NCBI GenBank assembly: GCA_900755895.1
Contig: CAAEIG010000168.1
Span: forward strand, 18,918 to 82,917
DNA length: 64,000 nucleotides
Direction: 5' to 3'
Source of the DNA: Clostridia bacterium
GTDB taxonomy: Bacteria > Bacillota > Clostridia > Oscillospirales > Acutalibacteraceae
Program-made: the position numbers and the translations under genes
Shown here: positions 41,809-49,918 of the stretch, piece by piece
Layout: each line of letters starts with the position of its first letter
Numbering within the stretch: position 1 is the first letter of the stretch
The notes under the pieces: generated by a model
The model's input: the letters and a program-made list of their open reading frames with translations, nothing else
Told to the model about the DNA's origin: nothing
Databases searched by the model: none

Positions 41809-43812
41809 GTGGCCGGAGAACCGTCCAGAACCATTGCCTTGGCAGGCACCCCCAATGTGGGCAAAAGCACAGTATTCAACGCCTTCACCGGCTTGCGGCA
41901 GCACACGGGCAACTGGGCCGGGAAAACCGTGACAGCTGCTCAAGGCCGCTGGGAATATGAAGGCACTGTCTATGGGATGATCGACCTGCCAGGGTGCGTA
42001 TCCCTGCTCTCCCAGACAGGAGAGGAACGGGCCGCCGGGGAGTTCCTGCTCTCCGGCAAAGAAGATTGTGTCATTGTGGTCTGCGATGCCACTTGCTTGC
42101 AGCGAGGGCTCATTCTGGCGGTGCAGGCGCTGGAGATCACGAAAAAAGCTGTGGTGTGCGTCAATCTGCTGGATGAGGCCAAGCGCAAGGGGATCCATGT
42201 GGATCTCAACAGATTGTCCCAGCTGCTAGGGGTCCCGGTAGTGGGGTGTTCCGCCCGGTCCGGAAAAGGCTTGGACCAGCTGATGGACGCCGCAGCGAAA
42301 ACAGCCGCACTGCCCCGAGAACAAGCAGCCACCCCCGTGCGCTATCCCCAGGAAGTGGAGACCGCCGCCGCCCGGCTGGCTCCCCTCCTGAAAGCGGAAT
42401 CCAACCCCAGATGGAGTGCGCTCCGTCTGCTGGAAGGCTGGATGGATCCCCCCAACCCCCAGGTGGAGGCCCTGCTTCAGGAGGAGTGGGAACAGCGTTC
42501 TCCCTCCGTCTTTGGGGAGGCCATTGCGGGCGCCGTCTCCCAGCGGGCGGAGCAACTGGCCCACCAGTGCGCCATCGGTCTCGACCGGGGGTACAGCTCC
42601 CTGGACCGAAAGCTGGATCGGCTCTTCACTGGAAAATACACCGCTTTTCCCGTAATGGCCCTGCTATTGCTCTTCCTGCTGTGGCTGACCTTGGCTGGAG
42701 CCAATCTGCCCTCTCAATGGCTGAGCAGCGGATTCACCTGGCTGGGAGACCGATTGCGGGAGCTGTTTGCCTGGGCAAATGCACCGTCCTGGCTTACAGG
42801 AATGATCCTGGATGGCGCCTACACCACGTTGTCCTGGGTAGTGGCGGTGATGCTGCCACCCATGGCGATTTTCTTTCCCCTGTTCACACTGTTGGAGGAC
42901 TTGGGCTACCTACCTCGAATCGCTTACAATCTGGACCGCTGCTTTCAAGGCTGCGGAGCCTGCGGCAAACAGGCCTTGACCATCTCCATGGGCCTGGGCT
43001 GCAATGCCGCTGGCGTAACGGGCTGCCGCATTATCAACTCCCCCAAGGAGCGGCTAATCGCCATTGCCACCAATGCGTTCACCCCTTGCAACGGGAGGCT
43101 TCCTCTGCTCACCGCCTTGGCTGCGGCGTTCTTTGCCGGAGCCGGAACCGGCGGAAGCGTAGTCTTCCTGGCAGGAATTCTGGCGTTCTCCTTTGCCATA
43201 ACCCTGGGTGTTTCCAAGTTGCTGTCCAGGACCCTGCTGCGAGGGATGCCCTCCTCCTTTGCCCTGGAGCTCCCCCCCTATCGACTTCCCCAAGTGGGCC
43301 GCGTCTTGGTGCGCTCCCTGCTGGATCGGACGCTCCACGTCCTGGGAAGAGCTGCTGCAGTGGCTGCACCTGCAGGTGTGGTGATCTGGTGCTTGGGCAA
43401 CGCCACCATTGGCGGGGAAACTCTTCTGTCCCGCTGCGCCGGGTTCCTGGATCCCTTTGCCCAGCTTCTGGGGATGGACGGTGTGATTCTGCTGGCCTTT
43501 ATTCTGGCACTTCCCGCCAATGAGCTGGTACTCCCCCTCGCCTTGATGGGATATCTCGCCCAGGGAAGCTTGGCCCAAGCAGGGGATCTCTCTCAGCTGT
43601 GGGCGCTGCTGCCTCAAAACGGGTGGACTTGGGTGACCGCACTGTGCGTCATGGTGTTTTCCATGTTCCATTGGCCCTGTTCCACCACCTGTTGGACCAT
43701 TTGGAAGGAAACCGGCAGCTGGAAATGGACGGTTTTCTCTGCGGTTCTGCCCACCGCAGTGGGATTACTGCTATGTTTTCTCATCGCTTCAGCCGGGAGA
43801 ATCTTTCTGTAA
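41809..43812 (+). CDS. feoB: FeoB, ferrous iron transporter
   Basis: A 667-residue membrane protein with a cytosolic G domain and a channel. The G motifs are GTPNVGKSTVFN (G1, residues about 15-26), DLPGCVSLLSQT (G3), VNLLDEA (G4) and CSARSGKGLDQL (G5). The transmembrane part begins at about residue 285 and carries the two Gate motifs: PPMAIFFPLFTLLEDLGYLPRIAYNLDR and the second half with HWPCSTTCWTIWKETGSW, plus the conserved GLGCNAAGV and CNGRLPLLTALAAAFF. GTG start at 41809 is eight bases past a GAGAGGAG site. Together with feoA it imports Fe2+ under anaerobic conditions. Confidence 0.95.
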   Translation: MAGEPSRTIALAGTPNVGKSTVFNAFTGLRQHTGNWAGKTVTAAQGRWEYEGTVYGMIDLPGCVSLLSQTGEERAAGEFLLSGKEDCVIVVCDATCLQRGLILAVQALEITKKAVVCVNLLDEAKRKGIHVDLNRLSQLLGVPVVGCSARSGKGLDQLMDAAAKTAALPREQAATPVRYPQEVETAAARLAPLLKAESNPRWSALRLLEGWMDPPNPQVEALLQEEWEQRSPSVFGEAIAGAVSQRAEQLAHQCAIGLDRGYSSLDRKLDRLFTGKYTAFPVMALLLLFLLWLTLAGANLPSQWLSSGFTWLGDRLRELFAWANAPSWLTGMILDGAYTTLSWVVAVMLPPMAIFFPLFTLLEDLGYLPRIAYNLDRCFQGCGACGKQALTISMGLGCNAAGVTGCRIINSPKERLIAIATNAFTPCNGRLPLLTALAAAFFAGAGTGGSVVFLAGILAFSFAITLGVSKLLSRTLLRGMPSSFALELPPYRLPQVGRVLVRSLLDRTLHVLGRAAAVAAPAGVVIWCLGNATIGGETLLSRCAGFLDPFAQLLGMDGVILLAFILALPANELVLPLALMGYLAQGSLAQAGDLSQLWALLPQNGWTWVTALCVMVFSMFHWPCSTTCWTIWKETGSWKWTVFSAVLPTAVGLLLCFLIASAGRIFL

Positions 43813-43831
43813 AAAAAACCCAAAAAGCAAA

Positions 43832-43860
43832 TTGACAAACACCTTGCAATCAGGTATGAT
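43832..43860 (+). promoter_or_regulatory. Promoter of the cobalamin-regulated unit
   Basis: TTGACA (43832-43837), 17-base spacer, TATGAT (43855-43860), near consensus, at the 5' edge of the riboswitch. Confidence 0.88.
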
Positions 43861-43865
43861 AAGGC

Positions 43866-44150
43866 CCGTTGGGACTCCGGGTGCCCGCGGGCTTTTTCCT
43901 GCGGCCGAACATAGGAACGGGGTGAAATTCCCCGGCGAACCCGTCGCCGTGATGGTGAAGGAACGCTTCCACTGCGTCACTGGGCTGCTGCCTGGGAAGA
44001 CGAAGCGCTCCGCTTGACACCTAAGCCGAAAGACTTGCCCGGATAGGCCGTACCTAAGCCACGGGTTCTTGGCAAAAGGTACAGGATGGACCGGATGATA
44101 CCGGTCCTATTTTCCTGCCCGCACTGTTTCAAGCTTGCGCCAGGGCGTTG
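43866..44150 (+). promoter_or_regulatory. Cobalamin (AdoCbl-type) riboswitch
   Basis: The leader contains the cobalamin riboswitch landmarks in order: GGGTGCCCGCGGGC near the 5' end, AACGGGGTGAAATTCCCC (43917-43934, the P3-P4 core GGTGAAAxxCC), GAACCCGTCGCCGTGATGG, CACTGCGTCACTGGGC and CTGCTGCCTGGGAAGACG around 43989-44003, which corresponds to the L5/B12-box region. It precedes a DUF4430 lipoprotein and an ECF S-component. Boundaries at the 3' side are approximate. A T-run at 44179-44185 and a hairpin over the ribosome site lie downstream as possible expression platforms. Confidence 0.88.
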
Positions 44151-44190
44151 GAACGTGGGCGCCGTCCCTCAAATCTAATTTTTTTAGAAA

Positions 44191-44203
44191 TGAGGTAACC
44201 TCA
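44191..44203 (+). promoter_or_regulatory. Ribosome binding site in a small hairpin
   Basis: TGAGG-TAA-CCTCA, a perfect 5-bp inverted repeat that contains the GAGG Shine-Dalgarno sequence directly before the ATG at 44205. It can hide the ribosome site and may be the expression platform of the upstream riboswitch. Confidence 0.6.
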
Positions 44204-44204
44204 C

Positions 44205-44762
44205 ATGAAACGAAATCATTTTCTTCGCCGGGGCGCTGCGCTGTTGTTCTGCTTGGCTCTGGCACTGACCACTTTGACTGCCTGCTCCAACGACAGCGGT
44301 TCCTCCTCTTCTCAGGCAGATCAGCCCACCAGCTCCACCGTCCAGGAAGAGAGCAGCCAGCTGACCAGTTCTTCCACTGAGGAGGAAACCAGCAGCGCAG
44401 TCTCCCAACTGAGACCCGAACCCCGCACCCTGGAAGCTGGTCCTGCCGAGGAAGGCGCGGAAGATAGCGAAGTGAAGAACATCACCCTGAAAGTTGTCCA
44501 TGGGGATGGCAGCGAAAAGGAATTCCCCGTCTCCACCACAGCGGACACTCTGGGCGAGGCACTGGAAGCTGAAGGGCTGATCTCCGGCGAGGAAAGCAGC
44601 TATGGCCTGTTCATCACCACCGTGGACGGAGAAACCGCGGACGACTCCAAGCAGGAGTGGTGGAATCTGGCCCAGGACGGCGTGAGCTGCACCACCGGTG
44701 CGGACGCCACCGAGATTGCCGACGGCGACGCTTTTGAGCTGATTTTGACCGTAGGCTACTGA
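44205..44762 (+). CDS. DUF4430 lipoprotein, transcobalamin-like corrinoid-binding candidate
   Basis: A 185-residue exported lipoprotein: a basic start, hydrophobic core and lipobox LTTLTAC (Cys at about residue 27), then a Ser/Thr/Gln/Glu-rich linker (about 30-85). The C-terminal domain from about 90 has VKNITLKVVHGDGSEKEFPVSTTADTLGEALEAEGLISGEES, the YGLFITTVDGETAD strand and EWWNLAQDGVSCTTGADATEIADGDAFELILT, the DUF4430 domain related to the C-terminal domain of transcobalamin. With a cobalamin riboswitch in front it is probably a surface corrinoid or corrinoid-precursor binding protein. Its stop overlaps the S-component start. Confidence 0.87.
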   Translation: MKRNHFLRRGAALLFCLALALTTLTACSNDSGSSSSQADQPTSSTVQEESSQLTSSSTEEETSSAVSQLRPEPRTLEAGPAEEGAEDSEVKNITLKVVHGDGSEKEFPVSTTADTLGEALEAEGLISGEESSYGLFITTVDGETADDSKQEWWNLAQDGVSCTTGADATEIADGDAFELILTVGY

Positions 44763-45277
44763 TGAAAAGCCGTCTCACCGATCTCTGCCTGATGGCCATG
44801 ATGGGCACGGTGATGGTGGTCTCCAAGGAAGCCCTGGCCTTTCTGCCCAATGTGGAACTGGTCAGTCTGTGGATCATCCTGTTCACCGTGGTATTCCAAC
44901 GGCGGGTGCTGGGTGCCCTGGCAGTATTTCTCCTGCTGCAGGGAGTGCTCTACGGCTTTGGCACCTGGTGGGTTATGTACCTGTATACTTGGCCGCTTTT
45001 GGCCTTGGTTGCCTGGCTCTTCCGATGGATGAAACACTCCTGGCAATGGGCAATTTTGTCAGGACTCTATGGGTTGGCCTTTGGCACACTGTGCTCCCTG
45101 GTTTATTTGCCCATCGGAGGCGTCTCCATGGTCATCGCGTGGATTATCAGCGGGCTGCCCTTTGATATCGGCCACGCAGTGGGGAATTTTTTACTGGCGC
45201 TGGTGCTCTTCCACCCCCTGCGCAAAGCATTGGATCAACTGGAAAGGCGGTTGCCCAAACAGACGCGGCCCACCTAA
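44762..45277 (+). CDS. ECF transporter S-component, corrinoid or corrinoid-precursor specific
   Basis: A 171-residue membrane protein with about six helices (at 7-25, 34-52, 56-74, 77-95, 100-124 and 130-155). The size and the pattern LCLMAMMGTVMVVSKEALAFLPNVELVSLWIILFTVVF at the start fit ECF substrate-binding S-components. Position in a cobalamin-riboswitch unit, right after the DUF4430 lipoprotein, makes a corrinoid or lower-ligand substrate likely. The EcfA, EcfA' and EcfT module is not in the window, as expected for group II ECF systems that share one module. Overlap with the previous stop is TGATG. Confidence 0.83.
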   Translation: MKSRLTDLCLMAMMGTVMVVSKEALAFLPNVELVSLWIILFTVVFQRRVLGALAVFLLLQGVLYGFGTWWVMYLYTWPLLALVAWLFRWMKHSWQWAILSGLYGLAFGTLCSLVYLPIGGVSMVIAWIISGLPFDIGHAVGNFLLALVLFHPLRKALDQLERRLPKQTRPT

Positions 45278-45284
45278 AAAAGCA

Positions 45285-45319
45285 AAAAAGGGACTGTTGC
45301 ATCCTGCAACAGTCCCTTT
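45285..45319. terminator. Bidirectional terminator
   Basis: Arms AAAGGGACTGTTGCA and TGCAACAGTCCCTTT with a 3-base loop, between the ECF S-component and tspO genes. Confidence 0.9.
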
Positions 45320-45329
45320 CTCAATGCGC

Positions 45330-45791
45330 TCAATTCAGCAGCCAGACCCCAGCATTCAGATATCCTGCAAAGGCTACCCAGATCAGATAGGGCACCATCA
45401 TCCATCCGGCTCTGGTATCCTCCTTGAAAAAGCTCAGGGTACACAGAAGGATGAGCACCCACAGGGCCACCAACCAGAAAAATGCCAGAGCGTAATTCTC
45501 CAAATTGAAAAAGATCAATGTCCAGAAAAAGTTGAAGAACAGCTGAGCACCATACAGCGCCAACGCCCCGCCCCGTCCGGGACCGTCCTGCATCCACACA
45601 AGATAGGCCGCTATGCCCATCATCGCAAACAGCACGGTCCACACCACTGGGAACACCCAGCCCGGCGGCGACAGGGGCGGCTGATTTAAGGATTGATACT
45701 TCTCCATAGATCCCTTGGTAAGCAGGGCGGATAGTCCTCCCACTCCCAAGCTGATGAGCAGGCTCACGATCAGCGGCTTCAACTTGATCAT
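45330..45791 (-). CDS. tspO: TspO/MBR family tryptophan-rich membrane protein
   Basis: A 153-residue membrane protein with five helices. The family motif is PPLSPPGWVFPVVWTVLFAMMGIAAYLVW (about residues 37-65) and LFFNFFWTLIFFNLENYALAFFWLVAL with the invariant NxxW and Asn/Glu elements. TspO proteins bind porphyrins and related tetrapyrroles and affect stress responses. Its neighbourhood next to a cobalamin-controlled unit may be coincidental, since it is convergently transcribed. The ATG at 45791 is favoured over 45800 because AAAGG lies about nine bases before it. Confidence 0.9.
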   Translation of the reverse strand: MIKLKPLIVSLLISLGVGGLSALLTKGSMEKYQSLNQPPLSPPGWVFPVVWTVLFAMMGIAAYLVWMQDGPGRGGALALYGAQLFFNFFWTLIFFNLENYALAFFWLVALWVLILLCTLSFFKEDTRAGWMMVPYLIWVAFAGYLNAGVWLLN

Positions 45792-45852
45792 AACACCCAT
45801 CCTTTCCGGTTCCTCTAGCCCAAGTGTATGCGCAACCGGATTTGGCTATGCC

Positions 45853-46287
45853 TTAGAGATAGGGCTGCATCTCCTGGGCCAAATCCTCCTCCAAATTGAT
45901 GAGGCGTTTGGCGATATCCTTGGCGCGTTCCTCAGCTGCCTCGTACTGATTCAGGTACCGGTTCAGGGATTTTACTCCCATGTTGCATCCGTCCGTGATC
46001 AAATCCGCCACAGTCTTGTCGCTCTCCTCCATGGCCAGCATCACATTTGTCTTTACCCAGGACATCCCTTTGGCAACAGGGTTAGGCTCCTTGCCCTCGT
46101 CCCCATACCGTGCCAGCATGGCATGGGTTTCATCCCCCAATTTTCCATGGGCGGAACGGCATTTCTCCAAAGAACCCCGCAGCTCACTGCTGTGCACCTT
46201 GGGCAGCACATCGTCAATGGAGCTTACCCCCATCTTGATTCCTGAGTTACATTCTCTTAAAAGCTTTATGGTATCTTCCTCAATCAT
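45853..46287 (-). CDS. Small helical-bundle protein (DUF2383-like), unknown function
   Basis: A 144-residue cytosolic protein composed mainly of helices: LLRECNSGIKMGVSSIDDVLPKVHSSELRGSLEKCRSAHGKLGDETHAML, a short linker (GDEGKEPNPVAKG) and then a second pair of helices with ESDKTVADLITDGCNMGVKSLNRYLNQYEAAEERAKDIAKRLINLEEDL. Four helices with a His-x3-Lys... and Glu-Glu spacing suggest a ferritin-like bundle (DUF2383-like), but no full metal-binding set is clear and the family assignment is tentative. It is transcribed away from the sulfur redox fusion with a GGGGGAT site. Confidence 0.65.
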   Translation of the reverse strand: MIEEDTIKLLRECNSGIKMGVSSIDDVLPKVHSSELRGSLEKCRSAHGKLGDETHAMLARYGDEGKEPNPVAKGMSWVKTNVMLAMEESDKTVADLITDGCNMGVKSLNRYLNQYEAAEERAKDIAKRLINLEEDLAQEMQPYL

Positions 46288-46384
46288 ATAAGGATCCCCC
46301 TTGTTTCATGTTGATCTGTCAAAGATAGCGTACCCCTGGTTTTGTTGTTTTATTCCCCACATACAAAAGGAGGTTCTCCACATA

Positions 46385-46397
46385 AATGAAAATCATT
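46385..46397. promoter_or_regulatory. Possible Fur-type operator
   Basis: AATGA-AAA-TCATT, a perfect 5-bp inverted repeat similar to the TGATAATCATT core of Fur boxes. It sits directly upstream of the promoter at 46402-46430. Confidence 0.45.
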
Positions 46398-46401
46398 CTT
46401 A

Positions 46402-46430
46402 TTGACTTCTCCCCAAAACCAGGGTAAGAT
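46402..46430 (+). promoter_or_regulatory. Promoter of the sulfur redox fusion gene
   Basis: TTGACT (46402-46407), 17-base spacer, TAAGAT (46425-46430). A leader of about 200 bases follows; I see no known riboswitch in 46431-46629. Confidence 0.72.
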
Positions 46431-46629
46431 AAGTTTGAGTGGACTGGTTGAGTGGAATCGTGTGTTTGGCCAGACCCAGAAAATCCCGCAGTACCTACTC
46501 CATCGGTTGGATGGTGGAGACGGCGTTTTTTGCGCCTTTGAAACAATCATTTGTTACAGGAGATTTGCCAACATGGTACGCGGGGCGACCACACTTCTGC
46601 CAAAAAACAGACAGGAAAGGAAGGTTAAC

Positions 46630-49215
46630 ATGAAAATTCTGGTCATCGGCGGCGTTGCCGCTGGAACAAAGGCCGCTGCCAAATGTAAGCGTGAAAATCG
46701 CGGCGACGAAGTTCTTGTCCTCACAAAGAGTGCGGATATCTCTTATGCTGGCTGCGGTTTGCCCTATTATGTGGGCGGCTCCATCCAGGACAGAGCAGAG
46801 CTGATCGTGAACACCCCTCAAAAGTACCAAGGTCTCACCGGTGTGGAGGTACACACCCTGCGGGAAGCCACCCATGTGGACCCCATTGCCAAAAAGGTCA
46901 CCGTGAAGAACCTGGAAAACAATCAGGAAGAGACCTATTCCTATGACAAATTGATCATTGCCACCGGCGCTTCTGCCGTGAAGCCGCCCATTCCCGGCGT
47001 GGACCTGGAGGGTGTATTCCCCATGCGTTCCCCGGACGACGCCACCTCCATGCGTGAATACCTCACCGAGAATCAGGTGAAGAAGGCCGTGGTCATCGGC
47101 GGCGGCTTTATCGGCCTGGAGCTGGCGGAAAACCTCTATGACCGTGGGATTTCCGTCACTGTGGTGGAACTGGCTCCTCAAATCCTGGCAAACGTCCTGG
47201 ATCCCGAAATGGCTGATTACGTAAAGCGTCACTTGACCCAGAAGGGAATCCGCGTACTCACAGGCGCCAAAGCTACCGCTCTTGTGGGCGAAGGCGGCAA
47301 GGTCGCCGGCGTGCAGACGGACGCCGGTATGCTGCCCTGCGGCACCGTGGTGTTGTCCGCAGGTATCCGGCCCAACACTGGCTTCCTGGCCGACACCGGC
47401 ATTGAGATGGTCAAGGGCACTATCTTGGTGGATGAAAGCTTGGCCACCAATGTGGCTGACATCTATTCCGCCGGCGACTGTGCCATGGTAAAGAACCGCC
47501 TCACCGGCAAGGCTCAGTGGTCCCCCATGGGTTCCTCCGCCAATCTGGAGGGCCGTACCCTGGCTCAGGACCTCAACGGCGCTGGAAAGAAATACCCCGG
47601 CGTGCTGGGTACCGGCGTAGTGAAGCTCCCCGACTTGAATGCAGGCCGTACAGGTCTAACGGAAGCTGCTGCAAAAGAAGCAGGCTACCAGGTGGAAACT
47701 GCCCTGGCCATCACCGACGACAAAGCTCATTACTATCCCGGCGCTGGCTTCTTTGCCACCAAGCTCATTGCAGACAAGAACACCCATCAGCTTTTGGGCG
47801 TGCAGGTGCTGGGTCCTGGCGCTGTGGACAAGATGGTGGATATCGCTGTGCTGGGCATTTCTGTTGGGCTGAAGCTGGAGGACTTTGAGAATCTGGACTT
47901 TGCCTATGCTCCCCCCTTCTCCACGGCAATTCATCCCTTTGTTCAGGCTGTGTACGTACTGGAGAACAAGCTCTCCGGCGTAATGAACAGCATGACTCCT
48001 GCCCAGTATGCCGCTGGAGAAGCCAAGGATTACACCGTCATTGACGTGAATCCCCAGCCCACCATCCGCGGCGCTAAGTTTGTGGATCTTGCAAAGGTCA
48101 ACGGACCCATCGAAGGCATTGACAAGGACGAGAAGCTGCTGCTGGTCTGCGGCAAGGGCAAGCGTGCTTACTTCCTGCAGAACCGGCTGAAGTTCTACGG
48201 CTACACCAATACCCTGGTTCTGGAAGGCGCCACCTCTTTCAACGTGGTGCGTGTCAAAGCCCCTGGCGCTTCCGTCTCCCCTGAGGAAGTCACCCGGGTG
48301 AAGGCCCTGGGCTTCCTGTGGGACAAGAACACCCCCGACTGCTTTAACGGGCGAGTGATTACCCGCAACGGCAAGATCACCGCTGAGGAGATGCGGGCCA
48401 TCACCGAAGCTGCCGAGCGTTTCGGCAACGGTCAGGTGGCTATGACCTCCCGACTGACCATTGAGATTCAGCACGTGCCCTTTGACAACATTGAACCCCT
48501 GCGGGAATACCTGGCCCAGTCCGGTTTGGAAACCGGCGGCACCGGCTCCAAGGTGCGTCCGGTGGTGAGCTGCAAGGGCACCACCTGTCAGTATGGCTTA
48601 ATCGACACCTTTGCCCTCAGCGAGGAAATCCACGAGCGGTTCTTCCATGGATACAGCAATGTGAAGCTGCCTCACAAGTTCAAGATTGCCGTGGGTGGCT
48701 GTCCTAACAACTGCGTCAAGCCCGATTTGAACGATCTGGGCGTCATTGGCCAGAAAGTCCCCATGGTTGACCTGGACAAGTGCCGTGGCTGCAAAGTGTG
48801 CCAGGTGGTCAACGCCTGCCCCATCAATGTACCTGCAGTGAAGGACGGCAAAGTGGTCATCGACGACAATACCTGCAACCACTGCGGACGCTGCGTGGGC
48901 AAGTGCCCCTTCGGCGCTCTGGAGGGCTTTACTGGCGGCTACCGGATCTTTATCGGCGGACGCTGGGGCAAGAAAGTGGCTCGCGGCCGTTACTTGGACA
49001 AGGTGTTCACCGACAAGGAAGAAGTCCTGAACGTCATTGAAAAGGCCATTCTGCTCTTCCGTGAGCAGGGCAACACTGGCGAACGTTTTGCCGATACGGT
49101 GGAGCGTCTTGGCTTTGAGAATGTTCAGGAACAGCTGCTCTCCGACGACCTGCTGGCTCGTAAGGAAGAAAACCTTACTGCCCAGAAGCATTTGAAAGGC
49201 GGCGCTACTTGCTGA
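46630..49215 (+). CDS. Fusion: CoA-disulfide reductase, rhodanese, sulfite reductase and 4Fe-4S modules
   Basis: An 861-residue cytosolic multidomain protein. Residues 1-445 are a CoA-disulfide reductase/NADH-peroxidase type flavoprotein: MKILVIGGVAAG for FAD, single redox Cys42 in SYAGCGLPYYVGG, NAD loop VVIGGGFIGLELAENL (154-169) and the second FAD motif ADIYSAGDCA. Residues about 460-535 are a rhodanese with the active loop CGKGKR (Cys507). Residues about 572-700 match the small sulfite/nitrite reductase half: SCKGTTCQYG (Cys648, Cys653) and GGCPNNCVKPD (Cys691, Cys695) for the coupled 4Fe-4S/siroheme site, then a two-cluster ferredoxin (Cys718/721/724/730 and Cys749/752/755/759). It probably carries persulfide or polysulfide to sulfide. 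Monocistronic. Confidence 0.85.
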   Translation: MKILVIGGVAAGTKAAAKCKRENRGDEVLVLTKSADISYAGCGLPYYVGGSIQDRAELIVNTPQKYQGLTGVEVHTLREATHVDPIAKKVTVKNLENNQEETYSYDKLIIATGASAVKPPIPGVDLEGVFPMRSPDDATSMREYLTENQVKKAVVIGGGFIGLELAENLYDRGISVTVVELAPQILANVLDPEMADYVKRHLTQKGIRVLTGAKATALVGEGGKVAGVQTDAGMLPCGTVVLSAGIRPNTGFLADTGIEMVKGTILVDESLATNVADIYSAGDCAMVKNRLTGKAQWSPMGSSANLEGRTLAQDLNGAGKKYPGVLGTGVVKLPDLNAGRTGLTEAAAKEAGYQVETALAITDDKAHYYPGAGFFATKLIADKNTHQLLGVQVLGPGAVDKMVDIAVLGISVGLKLEDFENLDFAYAPPFSTAIHPFVQAVYVLENKLSGVMNSMTPAQYAAGEAKDYTVIDVNPQPTIRGAKFVDLAKVNGPIEGIDKDEKLLLVCGKGKRAYFLQNRLKFYGYTNTLVLEGATSFNVVRVKAPGASVSPEEVTRVKALGFLWDKNTPDCFNGRVITRNGKITAEEMRAITEAAERFGNGQVAMTSRLTIEIQHVPFDNIEPLREYLAQSGLETGGTGSKVRPVVSCKGTTCQYGLIDTFALSEEIHERFFHGYSNVKLPHKFKIAVGGCPNNCVKPDLNDLGVIGQKVPMVDLDKCRGCKVCQVVNACPINVPAVKDGKVVIDDNTCNHCGRCVGKCPFGALEGFTGGYRIFIGGRWGKKVARGRYLDKVFTDKEEVLNVIEKAILLFREQGNTGERFADTVERLGFENVQEQLLSDDLLARKEENLTAQKHLKGGATC

Positions 49216-49268
49216 CCTACACTGAGAAATCCCTGTCTATTGGCCATGCAAATCTTTTTTGATTGACC

Positions 49269-49298
49269 AAGGGAGGTCCGAGAAATCGGACCTCCCTT
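49269..49298. terminator. GC-rich hairpin after the sulfur redox fusion gene
   Basis: Arms AAGGGAGGTCCGA and TCGGACCTCCCTT with loop GAAA. Only a short T-tract follows, so it is a terminator of moderate quality. Confidence 0.65.
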
Positions 49299-49322
49299 GC
49301 TGGTTCTTGCAAGAGTCACCAG

Positions 49323-49351
49323 TTGAATCCTGCATGGCCATGGGGTATAAT
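49323..49351 (+). promoter_or_regulatory. Promoter of the thioesterase gene
   Basis: TTGAAT (49323-49328), 17-base spacer, TATAAT (49346-49351), 42 bases before the ATG. Confidence 0.8.
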
Positions 49352-49392
49352 ACAGGAAAGAAACGCGAACCGGAATCAGGAAAGGAGAAGCC

Positions 49393-49875
49393 ATGGAAAA
49401 ATATGTGCGGGACTCCTACACCGAGCAGGTGCAGATTTTGTCCCAGTCAAGCCTCAACGGATACAAGCGCTTGTTTGGCGGACGGCTGATGGAATGGATC
49501 GACGTGGTAGCCGGAGTGGTAGCCCGGCGACACTCCAACCGTAACGTAACCACCGCTGCCGTGGACAACCTGCGTTTTGAAGGTCCGGCCTACGGCAATG
49601 ATACCATTGTGCTGTGCGGCTATATCACCTATACCGGACGCACCTCCATGGAGGTGTGTGTACGCACCTACGTTGAAGAGTTAAACGGCACCAAGCGGCT
49701 GATCAATGTAGCCTACCTGGTGATGGTGGCCCTGGACGAAAACGAACGTCCCGTGGAAGTACCCCGGTTGGTGCTGGCCACAGAGGAAGAACGCCTAGAG
49801 TGGGAAGCTGCTCAAGAGCGCACCCGCATCCGCAAAGAACGGCGTCAGGCAGAGAAAGCCGCCGGCATCTACTAA
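49393..49875 (+). CDS. Acyl-CoA thioesterase, hotdog fold
   Basis: A 160-residue cytosolic enzyme of the BFIT/YciA-type thioesterase family. The hotdog helix and substrate loop read NGYKRLFGGRLMEWIDVVAGVVARRHSNRNVTTAAVDNLRFEGPAYGNDTIVLCGYITYTGRTSMEVCVRTYVEE, with the GGxLMxWID motif and catalytic Asp, and the strand TSMEVxVRTYVE typical of acyl-CoA thioesterases. The C-terminus is a charged helix. The physiological acyl chain is unknown. Monocistronic. Confidence 0.88.
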   Translation: MEKYVRDSYTEQVQILSQSSLNGYKRLFGGRLMEWIDVVAGVVARRHSNRNVTTAAVDNLRFEGPAYGNDTIVLCGYITYTGRTSMEVCVRTYVEELNGTKRLINVAYLVMVALDENERPVEVPRLVLATEEERLEWEAAQERTRIRKERRQAEKAAGIY

Positions 49876-49880
49876 ATAAT

Positions 49881-49918
49881 AAAAAAGTGAGAGAGCTCCA
49901 TAGCTCTCTCACTTTTTT
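49881..49918. terminator. Bidirectional terminator
   Basis: Arms AAAAAAGTGAGAGAGCT and AGCTCTCTCACTTTTTT with a 4-base loop; the right T-run overlaps the tadA stop codon. Confidence 0.9.

Noticed and set aside
46402..46629. Upstream extension of the sulfur redox fusion frame by 76 residues
   Set aside because: The extension covers the promoter and leader; the FAD loop MKILVIGGVAAG starts the domain at 46630 with a GGAAAGGAAGG site upstream.
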